Assembly (NCBI RefSeq): GCF_002197985.1
Contig: NZ_NBYK01000002.1
Span: forward strand, 213,041 to 277,040
Source: Halopseudomonas aestusnigri
GTDB taxonomy: Bacteria; Pseudomonadota; Gammaproteobacteria; Pseudomonadales; Pseudomonadaceae
Reading direction: 5' to 3'
Length of the DNA stretch: 64,000 nucleotides
Shown: positions 1 to 8,980 of the stretch, piece after piece
Numbering within the stretch: position 1 is the stretch's first letter
How the letters are laid out: the number at the start of each line of letters is the position of its first letter
Notes under the pieces: generated by a model
What the model saw: the letters and a program-made list of their open reading frames with translations, nothing else
The model's database searches: none
Told to the model about the DNA's origin: nothing
Translations under genes and position numbers: made by a program

Positions 1-162
1 AGAATTCGCCGCCAAAAACATACGGGACCTGGTTTTTGACCGGTTTCGGATTCCCACGACTATCTGGTCTGCCGACGGTTGTCGGTAGCGTCCTGGGCTT
101 AAATTCAGGTTCGAGGGTACAGGGATCAGTCACTCGTACAACGAACAGTCAAACTCAAATCT

Positions 163-1488
163 ATGACCAAACAACTTACACCCATTGATGTACTCGCCCT
201 CGGCTTCATGACCTTTGCACTGTTTCTCGGTGCGGGCAACGTAATCTTTCCGCCCGGTGCGGGCCTCGCTGCCGGCGAAAATATCTGGCCAACGGCCTTT
301 GGTTTTCTGATTACCGCTGTTGGCCTGCCGCTGTTGACACTGATTGCACTGGCTCGGGTTGGAGGTGGTCTGGCTCAGCTCACCGGCCCCCTTGGGCGCG
401 TGGCCGGTGTGCTGCTGAGCGTTCTCGTGTATCTCGCGATCGGGCCGTTGTTTGCTACGCCGCGGACTGCTGTCGTCTCCTATCAGATCGGTGTGGTGCC
501 TTTTGTCCAGGATGGTTGGCGAGCCTTGCTCGGCTATTCGATCGTGTACTTCTCGGTCGTCATCTTTCTGGCTCTGAAGCCGGGTCAACTGGTTGATCGC
601 ATCGGTAAGTACATCACTCCGGTACTGCTGCTGGGGTTGCTGATGCTGGGGGTTGCCGCGCTCCTTTTTCCCGCTGGTCAAATGCACGCACCTTCCGAGC
701 AGTATCGCTCTGCGCCACTGATTCAGGGTTTTTTGCAGGGCTATCTGACCATGGACACGCTTGGTGCTCTGGTGTTCGGTATCGTAATCACCACGGCGAT
801 TCGTGACCGCCAGGTCAGCGAGACGCGTCTGATTACCCGCTATACCGTGCTGGCTGCCGTTATTGCCGCTGCCGGCTTGTCGATGGTGTATCTGGCTTTG
901 TTTTATCTGGGCGCGACCAGTGGCGCACTGGTCGGTGAGGGCGTCAATGGCGGGCAGATCCTGGCGTCCTACGTTCAGCACCGTTTTGGTGTTGCAGGCA
1001 GTGCGCTGTTGGCCCTGGTAATTATTCTGGCGTGCCTGACAACGGCCGTTGGCTTGCTGACAGCCTGCGGCGAGTATTTCAGTCGCTTGCTGCCGCTCAG
1101 TTATCGGGCCGTAGTCTGGGTGTTTGGTCTGTTCAGCATGGCGGTTGCCAATCAGGGTCTGGACAGCCTGATCAGTGTGTCGATCCCTGTGCTGGTTGGT
1201 CTGTACCCGCTGGCGATCGCGCTGGTTTGCATGAGTCTGCTGTGTGCAGGGATGGCGCGTCCGCAGAATCTGATGCGCCCGGTCATGCTGGTCACCTTGG
1301 TGTTCGGTGTGATTGACGGTTTGAAGGCGGCCGGTCTGATCAGCACTGCGGGCGCCTGGATCGATGCATTGCCGCTGTCGGATCAGAGTCTTGGCTGGTT
1401 GCTGCCGGTCGCTGTAACCCTGTTGGCCGCTATACTCGTCGAGTATCTGCGCCACGGCAGTCTGCATCAGCAACAGGCGGGGCGGTGA
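163..1488 (+). CDS. brnQ: Branched-chain amino acid:cation symporter BrnQ
   Basis: Inner-membrane carrier of the LIVCS family, which takes up leucine, isoleucine and valine with a cation. The 441-residue product is almost entirely hydrophobic, with about twelve predicted membrane segments. The family's N-terminal signature is plain: a LALGFMTFALFLGAGN stretch around residues 10-27, followed by a PPGAGLAAGENIW segment. Length is normal for the family. The ATG start lacks a clear ribosome binding site, but it places the signature at the usual distance from the N-terminus. I see no gene or obvious promoter in the 162 bases before it. A DUF599 gene follows 45 bases downstream. Family assignment is secure; the coupling ion is not visible from sequence. 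Confidence 0.93.
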   Translation: MTKQLTPIDVLALGFMTFALFLGAGNVIFPPGAGLAAGENIWPTAFGFLITAVGLPLLTLIALARVGGGLAQLTGPLGRVAGVLLSVLVYLAIGPLFATPRTAVVSYQIGVVPFVQDGWRALLGYSIVYFSVVIFLALKPGQLVDRIGKYITPVLLLGLLMLGVAALLFPAGQMHAPSEQYRSAPLIQGFLQGYLTMDTLGALVFGIVITTAIRDRQVSETRLITRYTVLAAVIAAAGLSMVYLALFYLGATSGALVGEGVNGGQILASYVQHRFGVAGSALLALVIILACLTTAVGLLTACGEYFSRLLPLSYRAVVWVFGLFSMAVANQGLDSLISVSIPVLVGLYPLAIALVCMSLLCAGMARPQNLMRPVMLVTLVFGVIDGLKAAGLISTAGAWIDALPLSDQSLGWLLPVAVTLLAAILVEYLRHGSLHQQQAGR

Positions 1489-1533
1489 TGCTGCTCTATT
1501 GCAGGTATTAGCGGTGGAATCTGAGGAGAGGTA

Positions 1534-2280
1534 ATGCTGTCGATTCCGGATGCGGGAAGTCTTTGGATCAATCTGCTGGCGATCAGCTGGTTTTTGCTCT
1601 GCTGGGTTGGCTACACCTACTATGCGTTGCGCAAGGGCCGCGACACCGCGTGTTTGGCTACTGTGCTGCACCTGTATCGTCGAGACTGGATGAACCGTCT
1701 GCTGATGCGTGAGCAACGCATGGCTGATGCCAGCGTGATTGGTAATCTGGAGCGAAACACGTCATTTTTCGCGTCCAGTACCCTGCTGATACTTGCGGGT
1801 CTGATTACTGTTATTGGGGCGTCAGACAAGGCTGTTGTGCTGCTGCACGAACTGCCCTTTGTTGCCCAGGTTGGGCGCGAGATATTCGAGCTCAAGCTTC
1901 TGGTACTGACGGCGATCTTTGTCTATGCGTTTTTTACCTTCTCCTGGGGCATGCGCCAGTACAACTTTGCCTCGGTACTGCTGGGCTCAGCGCCGCTGCT
2001 GGGCGAGAAGAACGTCACCGAGGCAGAGCGCAATGCCTATGCCGAGCGCATGGCCCGGGTGCTGTCCATGGCAGGCAATGAGTTCAACCTTGGTCTTCGT
2101 TCCTACTACTTCGCCCTGGGAGCGCTTACCTGGTTCATCAATCCGCTGCTCTTCATTTTGACCGTTGCCGGTGTGGTGGTGGTACTGTATCGCCGTGAGT
2201 TTCATTCGGACGTGCTGCATATCATGATGTTCAGCCCGGCGCCGATACCCCCGTCCGCACAAATGGAGAAAACGGAATGA
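1534..2280 (+). CDS. DUF599 family inner-membrane protein
   Basis: Integral membrane protein of 248 residues matching the DUF599 family, whose biochemical role is unknown. There is an N-terminal membrane segment (about residues 10-30). A cytoplasmic stretch carries the family-typical motifs WMNRLLMREQRM and NLERNTSFFASSTLLIL, and three or four further membrane helices follow. A strong ribosome binding site (GAGGAGAGGT) precedes the ATG. The stop codon overlaps the start of the MAPEG gene (ATGA), so the two are translationally coupled. The pairing suggests a shared membrane role, but no function can be assigned. Confidence 0.85.
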   Translation: MLSIPDAGSLWINLLAISWFLLCWVGYTYYALRKGRDTACLATVLHLYRRDWMNRLLMREQRMADASVIGNLERNTSFFASSTLLILAGLITVIGASDKAVVLLHELPFVAQVGREIFELKLLVLTAIFVYAFFTFSWGMRQYNFASVLLGSAPLLGEKNVTEAERNAYAERMARVLSMAGNEFNLGLRSYYFALGALTWFINPLLFILTVAGVVVVLYRREFHSDVLHIMMFSPAPIPPSAQMEKTE

Positions 2281-2669
2281 GTGTGCCTCTGTGGTGTTTG
2301 TTTTTCGCAGCGTTGCTGCTGGTGTTTACCAAAGTCCCGGTTGCCATTGCGCAGGGGCGTTCGGGCAAGGGGTATGACAACGCGCATCCGCGTGCTCAGC
2401 AGGCGGCATTGACCGGCTGGGGTGCACGTGCGCTGGCGTCTCATCAGAATATGATTGAGGCGTTTCCGCTGTTTGCGGCGGGGGTGCTGGTAGTGCAGGT
2501 AACGGGAACCGCTGGCAGCCTTGCCAATTTGCTGTGCCTGCTTTTTATTGCCTGCAGGATTATCTACAGTGCGCTGTATCTCATGAATCAGGCGACGTTG
2601 CGCAGTCTGGTCTGGATCGTAGGCTTTGTCTGCTGTCTGGGCCTTCTGCTGGTGCCCGCGCTGGCCTGA
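2277..2669 (+). CDS. MAPEG family membrane protein
   Basis: Small four-helix membrane protein (130 residues) of the MAPEG superfamily, which includes microsomal glutathione S-transferases and eicosanoid synthases. Supporting features are the first helix, the RAQQAALTGWGARALASHQN segment around residues 42-61, and the EAFPLFAAGVLV helix that follows. Bacterial members mostly have no demonstrated substrate. It overlaps the DUF599 gene by four bases. It converges with the lipoprotein gene on the other strand, with a hairpin between them. Confidence 0.85.
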   Translation: MSVPLWCLFFAALLLVFTKVPVAIAQGRSGKGYDNAHPRAQQAALTGWGARALASHQNMIEAFPLFAAGVLVVQVTGTAGSLANLLCLLFIACRIIYSALYLMNQATLRSLVWIVGFVCCLGLLLVPALA

Positions 2670-2680
2670 GGGGCAGGTAG

Positions 2681-2706
2681 GCAGGCATGCCGGGAGGCAT
2701 GCCTGC
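2681..2706. terminator. Hairpin between convergent genes
   Basis: A perfect 10-bp inverted repeat (GCAGGCATGC / GCATGCCTGC) with a 6-base loop lies between the MAPEG gene and the convergent lipoprotein gene. It has no U-tract, so it may only be a transcript-end stabiliser, but its position suits a shared terminator. Confidence 0.5.
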
Positions 2707-2718
2707 ACCACAGAGTTG

Positions 2719-3138
2719 TTACTCCTCCATGGCTTTCTCCATTTCGTTTTTGGAGTCGGTAGCCGCATCCTGAACTGCGTCTGCCTTTTCCTCAATGTAG
2801 TCGGCGGATGTATCGTACGCCTGCTCAACATTGTCCTTGGTCGCGTCGTACGCCTGTTCGACGTTTTCCTTGGTCGCGTCGTAGGCTTGCTCAACCTGCT
2901 CACCAGCTGCTTCAACCTTTTGTTCCAGCACCTCGCCGGCGGTCGGCTCGTTACCGGTCATTTCCTGCGCTTTCTGCTCGGTGGCGTCGGCCACATCGCC
3001 CGCAGCCTCCTGCATGCTGTCTACGGCATCAGACATGGACTCGCGTGCGTCTTCCATCTTGTCTTCCGGGCTCTCCTGGCAACCCGCCATCAGACCTACG
3101 CTCGCCATCAACATCACTGCGGCAGCTACTTTTTTCAT
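2719..3138 (-). CDS. Small acidic lipoprotein with 11-residue repeats
   Basis: Predicted lipoprotein of 139 residues. The signal peptide ends in a lipobox (LMAGC) with the lipidated cysteine at residue 20. The mature part is strongly acidic, rich in Ala, Glu and Asp, and helical. It begins QESPEDKMEDARESMSDAVD and contains three tandem 11-residue units starting VEQAYD at residues 82, 93 and 104. The 11-residue period resembles LEA-like or apolipoprotein-like amphipathic helices. A purine-rich ribosome binding site lies before the ATG. The neighbour at 3181-3372 is clearly related at its N-terminus. Function unknown; an envelope or periplasmic protective role is only a guess. Confidence 0.75.
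   Translation of the reverse strand: MKKVAAAVMLMASVGLMAGCQESPEDKMEDARESMSDAVDSMQEAAGDVADATEQKAQEMTGNEPTAGEVLEQKVEAAGEQVEQAYDATKENVEQAYDATKDNVEQAYDTSADYIEEKADAVQDAATDSKNEMEKAMEE
2797..2895 (-). repeat. Three tandem 33-bp coding repeats
   Basis: The lipoprotein gene holds three consecutive 33-base units coding VEQAYDATKEN, VEQAYDATKDN and VEQAYDTSADY. The first two are nearly identical in DNA and the third has diverged. This suggests unit duplication inside the gene and possible length variation between strains. Confidence 0.8.
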
Positions 3139-3180
3139 TGCTTCTCTCCTTGATAGTCAGGGCAGTACCCTTGCCCCTTC

Positions 3181-3372
3181 TTATTGTGCTTCTTGGGCTT
3201 TCTGCTCTATGGCCTCGCCTGTGCTTTCGGCAGCGTCACCCACGCTGTCTACCGCGTCAGACATTTCCTGCTTCGCATCCTCAAGCTTGTCTTCGGGCTC
3301 CTGCTGGCAACCCGTCAGCCAAAGACTGGCAGTCAACGCCAGCGCTGCGGCAACACACCCTTTGCTATTCAT
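3181..3372 (-). CDS. Very small lipoprotein related to its neighbour
   Basis: 63-residue predicted lipoprotein with signal peptide and lipobox LTGC (Cys22). The mature part starts QQEPEDKLEDAKQEMSDAVDS, close to the same region of the 139-residue lipoprotein at 2719-3138, but it lacks the VEQAYD repeats. I chose the internal ATG at 3372: it has a good AGGAGA ribosome binding site, whereas upstream codons would add a non-signal stretch. The two genes are about 40 bases apart in the same direction, so they look like a tandem duplication, and this copy is probably transcribed first. Function unknown. Confidence 0.72.
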   Translation of the reverse strand: MNSKGCVAAALALTASLWLTGCQQEPEDKLEDAKQEMSDAVDSVGDAAESTGEAIEQKAQEAQ

Positions 3373-3521
3373 CTGAACTCTCCTGCAGATCAGTGGATTC
3401 AAGGGGTTAGTGCTGTCGGTGTGCGCCAAAGTTCAATCCGAGACCAACTTATGGAGTCTAGTTCACGTTCTGGGTACTATGCTCGGCTTTATCGAGTATT
3501 CATCCCGGGGTCGTATTGTCG

Positions 3522-3989
3522 ATGAGCGAAATAGAACTGCGCGCGCGCCGTTTTCTGTCCGTACTGCGCCACTGCCAGCATTTGCAGATGACGGTGGAGC
3601 GGGCTGATGAGGATGGCCTGGTGCTGCGTCTTCCCTACAGTGATCAGATAGTAGGAAACCCGGTAACCGGTGTTATTCACGGCGGTGCCATTACAACGCT
3701 CATGGACACCTGCTGCGGTATTTCTACCGTCTGCTACCTGCCGGAATTCGAAATCTGTCCGACCCTGGATCTGCGGATTGACTACATGCATCCGGCGGAA
3801 CCGGGCAAGCCGATTTTCGGTTTTGCCGAATGCTATCGGGTGACTCCGACGGTCATTTTTACCCGGGGTATTGCCTACCAGGATGACCGCGAACAGCCGA
3901 TTGCCCATGTTGTTGGTACCTTCATGCGGATGGGCAAGGCCGTCGATCCGGCAGATCTTGGCAAGCGGATCGATCAGGGGGACGCATGA
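3522..3989 (+). CDS. PaaI-like hotdog thioesterase, first of a pair
   Basis: Hotdog-fold acyl-CoA thioesterase of the PaaI/YdiI type, about 155 residues. The typical core GNPVTGVIHGGAITTLMDT lies near residue 45, where HGG sits at the start of the central helix and the acidic residue after it is part of the catalytic site. A LRIDYMHPAEPGKPI strand follows. The start is uncertain: ATG 3522 is used here, but an in-frame TTG at 3516 is closer to a GGGG ribosome binding site. It overlaps the next thioesterase gene by four bases, so the two are probably co-translated and may form a heteromer. Substrate not predictable. Confidence 0.85.
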   Translation: MSEIELRARRFLSVLRHCQHLQMTVERADEDGLVLRLPYSDQIVGNPVTGVIHGGAITTLMDTCCGISTVCYLPEFEICPTLDLRIDYMHPAEPGKPIFGFAECYRVTPTVIFTRGIAYQDDREQPIAHVVGTFMRMGKAVDPADLGKRIDQGDA

Positions 3990-4432
3990 GTTTGAGTGAG
4001 CAGCAGGTGCAGCAGATAATTACTCGTTCCCACGAGACCGGTGACTACAGTGCGCTGGTCGAGCTGATTCCCTACGCCCGCATGATCGGCATGCAGGTGA
4101 CGCGTTTGGGCAACGAAGCGTTCTTCACGCTTCCCCGTCAGGACATTAACATCGGCAACCCGGTTCTTCCCGCGCTTCATGGCGGCGTGATTGCCGGCTT
4201 TATGGAGCAGTCTGCAATGCTCCATCTGATGATGTTCATGAACAGTGAAGTGTTTCCTAAAATCATCGATTTTTCGGTGGATTACCTGCGTGCCGGCTTG
4301 TACCGTGATACTTATGCGACCTGCCAGGTCTGGCGGCAGGGCAGGCGGGTCGGCAACGTCGCGATTACTGCCTGGCAAACGCACTCCAGTGAACCCATCG
4401 CCACGGCGCGGGCGCACTTCAAGCTGGACTAG
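3986..4432 (+). CDS. PaaI-like hotdog thioesterase, second of a pair
   Basis: Second hotdog-fold protein (148 residues), with the core GNPVLPALHGGVIAGFMEQS around residues 53-72 and the strand DFSVDYLRAGLYRD. It is only distantly similar to the preceding thioesterase. The residue after the HGG helix turn is Glu-Gln, where the first copy has Asp-Thr, so catalytic details may differ. ATGA overlap with the gene before. A membrane protein gene starts 28 bases after it. The set of two thioesterases, membrane protein and htpG is, as far as I recall, kept in related pseudomonads. Substrate unknown. Confidence 0.82.
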   Translation: MSLSEQQVQQIITRSHETGDYSALVELIPYARMIGMQVTRLGNEAFFTLPRQDINIGNPVLPALHGGVIAGFMEQSAMLHLMMFMNSEVFPKIIDFSVDYLRAGLYRDTYATCQVWRQGRRVGNVAITAWQTHSSEPIATARAHFKLD

Positions 4433-4460
4433 ACACATAATCGGGAGCGATTCGGGCGAC

Positions 4461-5429
4461 ATGGAAGCCTTATTGATTCTGGGTGGAGTGGTAGCGCTGG
4501 CCGTTTCCTGGGCCTGGCTGGTGTTTGCCAGCCTGGGTCTTGGCCCGGGGCCGCTAATGCTGGCAACCCTGGTGCCGGTGGTGACGCCGCTGGTGCGCGG
4601 GCGCGGTTACCCGGTGCTGCCAAGGTTGTTGATGGTGTTGGCCCTTGTGTCGTTCACGGCGGGGGTGGCGCTGCTCTATCGCGATGAGCCCGAGCGCTTC
4701 GAGCGATTATTCAGTGGCAACTGGTCTGCTTCTCCGGCCGACATGGTTCTCAGCGGAACGCTGATGGGGCAGCCGTTCTTGCCCGATCAGGTCTACTGGC
4801 GGGGTGATCAACTGGTGTTCGCCGAAACGGCCACCGGCAATCGAACGCTGCGCTCGCTGGTTGTGCGTTTTGATCAGGCACCCTCGCTACTGCAGGGAAC
4901 CGCCATCGACCTGTTGCCTGGTGACGATGGTCCGTGGCCCGAGCTGGTGATCCAATGGTATACCGGCGCGCTCTCTGCGCCGGGCCTTCAGCGGATTTCG
5001 TCCGGCTACAGCCTGAGTATCTCGCTTGCGCCGGCCGGGGCAAAACAGGCTGATATGACCGTCCACCTGCACCTTCCTGCGGCCTACGCTACTCGCCTTG
5101 GCGGCCATAGTCGGCTTGATGAGCGCCCGGAATGGCTGGGCAAGACCTCCGGCCAGCCGGAGCCGGTCAAGGTCGAGCCTGCTCCGATGCCGATGCAGCC
5201 TGTCGGTTGGCAGGAGCTGAGTCTGCAGACACTGCTTGAGAACCCGGCTCGTTTCGTCGGCAGGCCTGCCCGGGTGCTGACGATCGGTGGGCGGGAGTTC
5301 GAGGGGGTGCTAAAGGCGGTTACCGATGACCGGCGAATCGTTTTGGCGCTCCCTCAGGGTGCCAATCAGGTCGACTTTCAGTTCCATCCCGAGGATGTCG
5401 CACGGATCGAGTCGCGCCCCACGCGTTGA
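4461..5429 (+). CDS. Membrane-anchored protein of unknown function
   Basis: 322-residue protein. Residues 1-85 hold about three hydrophobic helices, and the rest is a soluble region, probably periplasmic or cytosolic, without a domain I recognise. I placed the start at ATG 4461. An open frame runs further upstream, but only inside the preceding thioesterase gene in another frame. The C-terminal part (about residues 245-322) has a short beta-rich pattern, including FVGRPARVLTIGGREFEGVL, that resembles small SH3-like or Sm-like folds. Similar genes are sometimes labelled MFS transporter in databases, which this topology does not support. It lies between the thioesterase pair and htpG. Confidence 0.7.
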   Translation: MEALLILGGVVALAVSWAWLVFASLGLGPGPLMLATLVPVVTPLVRGRGYPVLPRLLMVLALVSFTAGVALLYRDEPERFERLFSGNWSASPADMVLSGTLMGQPFLPDQVYWRGDQLVFAETATGNRTLRSLVVRFDQAPSLLQGTAIDLLPGDDGPWPELVIQWYTGALSAPGLQRISSGYSLSISLAPAGAKQADMTVHLHLPAAYATRLGGHSRLDERPEWLGKTSGQPEPVKVEPAPMPMQPVGWQELSLQTLLENPARFVGRPARVLTIGGREFEGVLKAVTDDRRIVLALPQGANQVDFQFHPEDVARIESRPTR

Positions 5430-5543
5430 CAGGCCCGCTAAACTTTCCGCAGGGCCTTGAAAATAATCGGATTGTCCCCATCTCTTCATGCATCGCCGGA
5501 CTGGCCGGCTCGCCATGAACAGCATCAATGGAGACACTTCGTT

Positions 5544-7448
5544 ATGACCGTGGACGCTCATAAGGAAACACTCGGCTTCCAGACTGAGGTCAAGCAGCTA
5601 CTGCACCTCATGATTCATTCGATGTACTCGAACAAGGAAATATTCCTGCGAGAGCTGATTTCCAACGCATCGGATGCCGCAGACAAGTTGCGATTCGAGG
5701 CTATTGCCGCTCCCGCGCTGCTCGAGGATCAGCCCGACCTGCGTATTCGTATCAGCGCTGATTCTGCAGCCAATACCCTGACTATTGAAGACAATGGTAT
5801 CGGTATGTCGCGTCAGGAGGTCATCGATCACTTGGGGACCATCGCCAAGTCGGGTACTGCGGCCTTTATGCAGCAGTTGACCGGTGATCAGAAGAAGGAC
5901 TCTCAACTGATCGGCCAGTTTGGTGTCGGTTTCTACAGTGCCTTTATCGTCGCTGACAGGGTCGAGGTGTTTACCCGCCGTGCGGGGCTGGCGGCAGAGG
6001 AGGGGGTGCATTGGGAGTCGGCCGGTGAAGGCGAGTTCAGCATCGCCACTATCGAAAAGCCCGAGCGCGGCACCCGCATCGTTCTGCACCTGAAGGCAGC
6101 CGAAAAGGAATTCGCCGACGGCTTCCGTCTGCGCAATGTGATTACCAAGTATTCCGATCATATTTCCCTGCCGATTGAGCTGCCCAAGCAGCATTTTGGC
6201 GACGAAAAGGACGCGCCTGCCGAACTCGAGTGGGAAAGCGTCAACCGCGCCAGCGCGCTCTGGACCCGCCCGCGCACCGAGGTGTCGGATGATGAGTACA
6301 AGGCGTTCTACAAGCACGTTGCCCATGACTTCGAAGATCCGCTGAGCTGGAGTCACAACAAGGTCGAGGGCAAGCTGGAGTACACCAGTCTGCTGTATGT
6401 GCCGGGTCGTGCGCCGTTCGATCTGTATCAGCGTGAGGCGCCGCGTGGGCTGAAGCTGTACGTGCAGCGGGTGTTTATCATGGATGACGCAGAGCAGTTC
6501 CTGCCGCTGTATCTGCGCTTCATCAAGGGTGTGGTCGACTCCAATGACCTGTCGCTGAACGTATCACGCGAAATTCTGCAAAAAGATCCGGCCATCGACA
6601 GCATGAAGTCAGCGCTGACCAAGCGCGTGCTCGATATGCTGGAGAAGATGGCGAAGAAGGAGCCTGAGCAGTACGCAACTTTCTGGAAGGCCTTTGGCAG
6701 CGTGATGAAGGAAGGCCCGGCTGAGGATTTCGCCAACCGTGAAAAAATCGCCGGCTTGCTGCGCTTTGCCTCAACCACCCAGAACGATGACAGCGAAGTG
6801 GTCAGCCTGGATGCCTATATCGAGCGCATGGTAGAGGGGCAGGACAAGATCTACTATCTGACTGGCGAGCGCTATGCACAGGTCAAGAACAGCCCGCACC
6901 TGGAGATCTTCCGCAAAAAAGGCATCGAGGTGCTGCTGCTGACTGATCGCATTGACGAGTGGCTGATGAGTCACTTGAACGAGTACAAGGGCAAGCAGTT
7001 TGTCGATGTCGCGCGTGGCGACCTTGATCTTGGCAAGCTCGAGGCTGAAGAAGATAAGCAGGAGCAGGAGAAGGCTGCGCAAGAGAAGGCCGATCTGGTC
7101 AAGCGTATCCAGGAGGTGCTCAAGGATGACCTGCAAGAGGTGCGCGTGTCCCATCGCCTGACCGACTCGCCGGCAGTGCTGGTGATCAATGAGGACGACA
7201 TGGGTCTGCAAATGCGGCGCATTCTGGAAGCCACCGGGCAGAAGGCGCCGGACAGCAAGCCGATCCTGGAGATCAACCCTTCGCACCCGCTGCTTGACCG
7301 TCTGGACGCCGAGCAGGACGAGGAGCGCTTCGCTGATCTGAGTCGAATTCTGTTTGATCAGGCCGCCCTGGCTGCTGGCGAGTCGCTCAATGATCCGGCG
7401 GCCTATGTCCGTCGTCTCAACGCGCTGCTGGTTGAGTTGAGTCGCTAG
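5544..7448 (+). CDS. htpG: Molecular chaperone HtpG (bacterial Hsp90)
   Basis: ATP-dependent cytosolic chaperone that remodels client proteins, often together with DnaK. The 634-residue product has the GHKL ATPase domain first: [15 protein letters not shown] near residue 35 with the catalytic Glu and Mg-binding Asn, then DNGIGM, then [11 protein letters not shown]. The middle domain follows ([14 protein letters not shown]), then the C-terminal dimerisation domain ending near residue 634. The start at 5544 gives the usual N-terminus ([16 protein letters not shown]) with a GGAGA ribosome binding site; an upstream extension of 29 codons looks like leader. A stem-loop and a terminator follow. Confidence 0.97.
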   Translation: MTVDAHKETLGFQTEVKQLLHLMIHSMYSNKEIFLRELISNASDAADKLRFEAIAAPALLEDQPDLRIRISADSAANTLTIEDNGIGMSRQEVIDHLGTIAKSGTAAFMQQLTGDQKKDSQLIGQFGVGFYSAFIVADRVEVFTRRAGLAAEEGVHWESAGEGEFSIATIEKPERGTRIVLHLKAAEKEFADGFRLRNVITKYSDHISLPIELPKQHFGDEKDAPAELEWESVNRASALWTRPRTEVSDDEYKAFYKHVAHDFEDPLSWSHNKVEGKLEYTSLLYVPGRAPFDLYQREAPRGLKLYVQRVFIMDDAEQFLPLYLRFIKGVVDSNDLSLNVSREILQKDPAIDSMKSALTKRVLDMLEKMAKKEPEQYATFWKAFGSVMKEGPAEDFANREKIAGLLRFASTTQNDDSEVVSLDAYIERMVEGQDKIYYLTGERYAQVKNSPHLEIFRKKGIEVLLLTDRIDEWLMSHLNEYKGKQFVDVARGDLDLGKLEAEEDKQEQEKAAQEKADLVKRIQEVLKDDLQEVRVSHRLTDSPAVLVINEDDMGLQMRRILEATGQKAPDSKPILEINPSHPLLDRLDAEQDEERFADLSRILFDQAALAAGESLNDPAAYVRRLNALLVELSR

Positions 7449-7455
7449 ACTCTGT

Positions 7456-7483
7456 CACAGCGGGGTGTTTGCGCCCCGCTGTG
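7456..7483. other. Hairpin after htpG
   Basis: Perfect 10-bp stem CACAGCGGGG / CCCCGCTGTG with an 8-base loop, just after the htpG stop codon. No U-tract follows directly; a classic terminator lies 18 bases further on. It may protect the htpG mRNA 3' end. Confidence 0.55.
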
Positions 7484-7500
7484 ATGCAGGAAATAAAAAA

Positions 7501-7526
7501 CCCCTCTGCCCACCAGGGCAGAGGGG
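7501..7526. terminator. Bidirectional rho-independent terminator
   Basis: Stem CCCCTCTGCC / GGCAGAGGGG with a 6-base loop, preceded by seven A and followed by five T. It can therefore end both htpG (plus) and the aldehyde dehydrogenase gene (minus), which converge here. Confidence 0.9.
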
Positions 7527-7549
7527 TTTTTGTTTTCGGCCCGGGAATA

Positions 7550-8980
7550 TCAGGCCTGGTGGTAACCGAAGATCGATTTCACTTCAAGGAAGTCCTCGAA
7601 ACCGTAATGGCCCCATTCACGGCCGTTACCCGACTCCTTGTAGCCACCGAACGGGGCGCGCGGGTCAAGCTGGGCGCCATTGAGGTGGACCATGCCGGTA
7701 CGGATGCGGCGGGCAACCTTGCGAGCGCGGTCCAGATCGCCGGAAGACACATAGCCGGACAGACCGTAGCGGGTGTCGTTGGCAATGCGTACTGCATCGT
7801 CTTCGTCTTCGTAGCCGATGATCGACAGCACCGGACCGAAGATCTCTTCGCGGGCGATGGTCATTTCGTTGTTTACATGGCTGAAGATGGTCGGCTTGAC
7901 GTAGTAACCCTTATCCAGGCCTTCCGGACGGCCCGGGCCGCCAGCGATGACCTTGGCACCTTCTTCGATGCCGGCGGTGATCAGGTCCTGAATCTTGGTC
8001 CACTGGGCCTTGGATACCACCGGGCCGATAACGGTGTCTTCAGCGTTCGGGTCGCCGGCCTTGACCTTGGCGACAACGGCCTGGGCAATGGCTGCGACCT
8101 CATCCATGCGGCTATTGGGCACCAGCATGCGGGTGGGTGCGTTGCAGGACTGGCCACTGTTGTTCATGCAGGACATGACACCGTGGGCGACCATCTTCTC
8201 GAAATTGACGTCGTCGAGCAGGATGTTGGCCGACTTGCCGCCCAGCTCCAGCGCGACACGCTTGATGGTTTGTGCGCCGTTGGTCATGACCTGGCGGCCT
8301 GCCGCAGTGGAGCCGGTGAAAGACATCATGTCGATATCCGGGTGAGCCGACATGGCCGCGCCGACGGTCGGGCCGTCACCGTTGACCAGGTTGAACACGC
8401 CCGCCGGTACGCCGGCTTCGTCCAGGATCTCGGCAAGGACCAGTGCCGACAGAGGCGCAACCTCGGAAGGCTTGAGCACCATGGTGCAGCCGGTAGCCAG
8501 CGCCGGTGCGACCTTGCAGGTCAGTTGGTTCATCGGCCAGTTCCAGGGGGTGATCAGGCCGCAGACACCGATCGGCTCCTTGGTTACCAGGGTAGTGCCA
8601 ATGGTTTCTTCGAACTCGAATTCTTTGAGTGCGGCGAGCGCGGTAACAAAGTGGCCCAGCCCTGAGGGAGCCTGCGCAACCTTGGCCAGCTTGGCCGGCG
8701 CGCCCATTTCCTGAGAGATGGCGGTGGCAACATCACCCATGCGCTTCTTGAAAACCTCGGTGACGCGCTCTAGCAGGGCAATGCGCTCTTCGCGAGTAGT
8801 CTGGGAGTAGCTTTCAAATGCGGCCTTGGCGGCAGCAACGGCGAGATCCACGTCTTCCTTATTGCCGAGGGCGATAGTGGCAACGGCTTCTTCGGTGGCG
8901 GGGTTGATGACGTCCAGGGTTTGAGTGCCTTTGGGCGCAACCCAGTTGCCGTTGATGTAGAACTGCTGGTAATGGCTCAT
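7550..8980 (-). CDS. NAD(P)-dependent aldehyde dehydrogenase
   Basis: Soluble aldehyde dehydrogenase of 476 residues that would oxidise an aldehyde to its acid. The Rossmann/cofactor segment has TPWNWPMNQ near residue 144 and FTGSTAAGRQV near 221. The general-base Glu is residue 245 in LELGGKS, and the catalytic Cys is residue 279 in NNSGQSCNAPTR. The C-terminal EEIFGPVLSI motif is present. I moved the start to ATG 8980 because an AAGGAG site precedes it and the protein then begins SHYQQFYINGNWV, the family's usual N-terminus. It diverges from iscR, so the 230-base gap holds both promoters. The neighbours give no clue to the substrate. Confidence 0.93.
   Translation of the reverse strand: MSHYQQFYINGNWVAPKGTQTLDVINPATEEAVATIALGNKEDVDLAVAAAKAAFESYSQTTREERIALLERVTEVFKKRMGDVATAISQEMGAPAKLAKVAQAPSGLGHFVTALAALKEFEFEETIGTTLVTKEPIGVCGLITPWNWPMNQLTCKVAPALATGCTMVLKPSEVAPLSALVLAEILDEAGVPAGVFNLVNGDGPTVGAAMSAHPDIDMMSFTGSTAAGRQVMTNGAQTIKRVALELGGKSANILLDDVNFEKMVAHGVMSCMNNSGQSCNAPTRMLVPNSRMDEVAAIAQAVVAKVKAGDPNAEDTVIGPVVSKAQWTKIQDLITAGIEEGAKVIAGGPGRPEGLDKGYYVKPTIFSHVNNEMTIAREEIFGPVLSIIGYEDEDDAVRIANDTRYGLSGYVSSGDLDRARKVARRIRTGMVHLNGAQLDPRAPFGGYKESGNGREWGHYGFEDFLEVKSIFGYHQA

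Noticed and set aside
130-1716. 528-codon open frame on the minus strand over brnQ
   Set aside because: It is fully antisense to a clear transporter gene, its product is a Gln/Arg/Thr-rich string without domains, and it has no ribosome binding site. A by-product of codon bias.
4245-4460. N-terminal extension of the membrane protein before htpG
   Set aside because: The extra 72 codons lie within the second thioesterase gene in another frame and read as arginine-rich nonsense; ATG 4461 starts directly with the membrane helix.
7469-8665. 398-codon plus-strand frame over the aldehyde dehydrogenase gene
   Set aside because: Starts inside the terminator region and is antisense to a gene with intact catalytic motifs.
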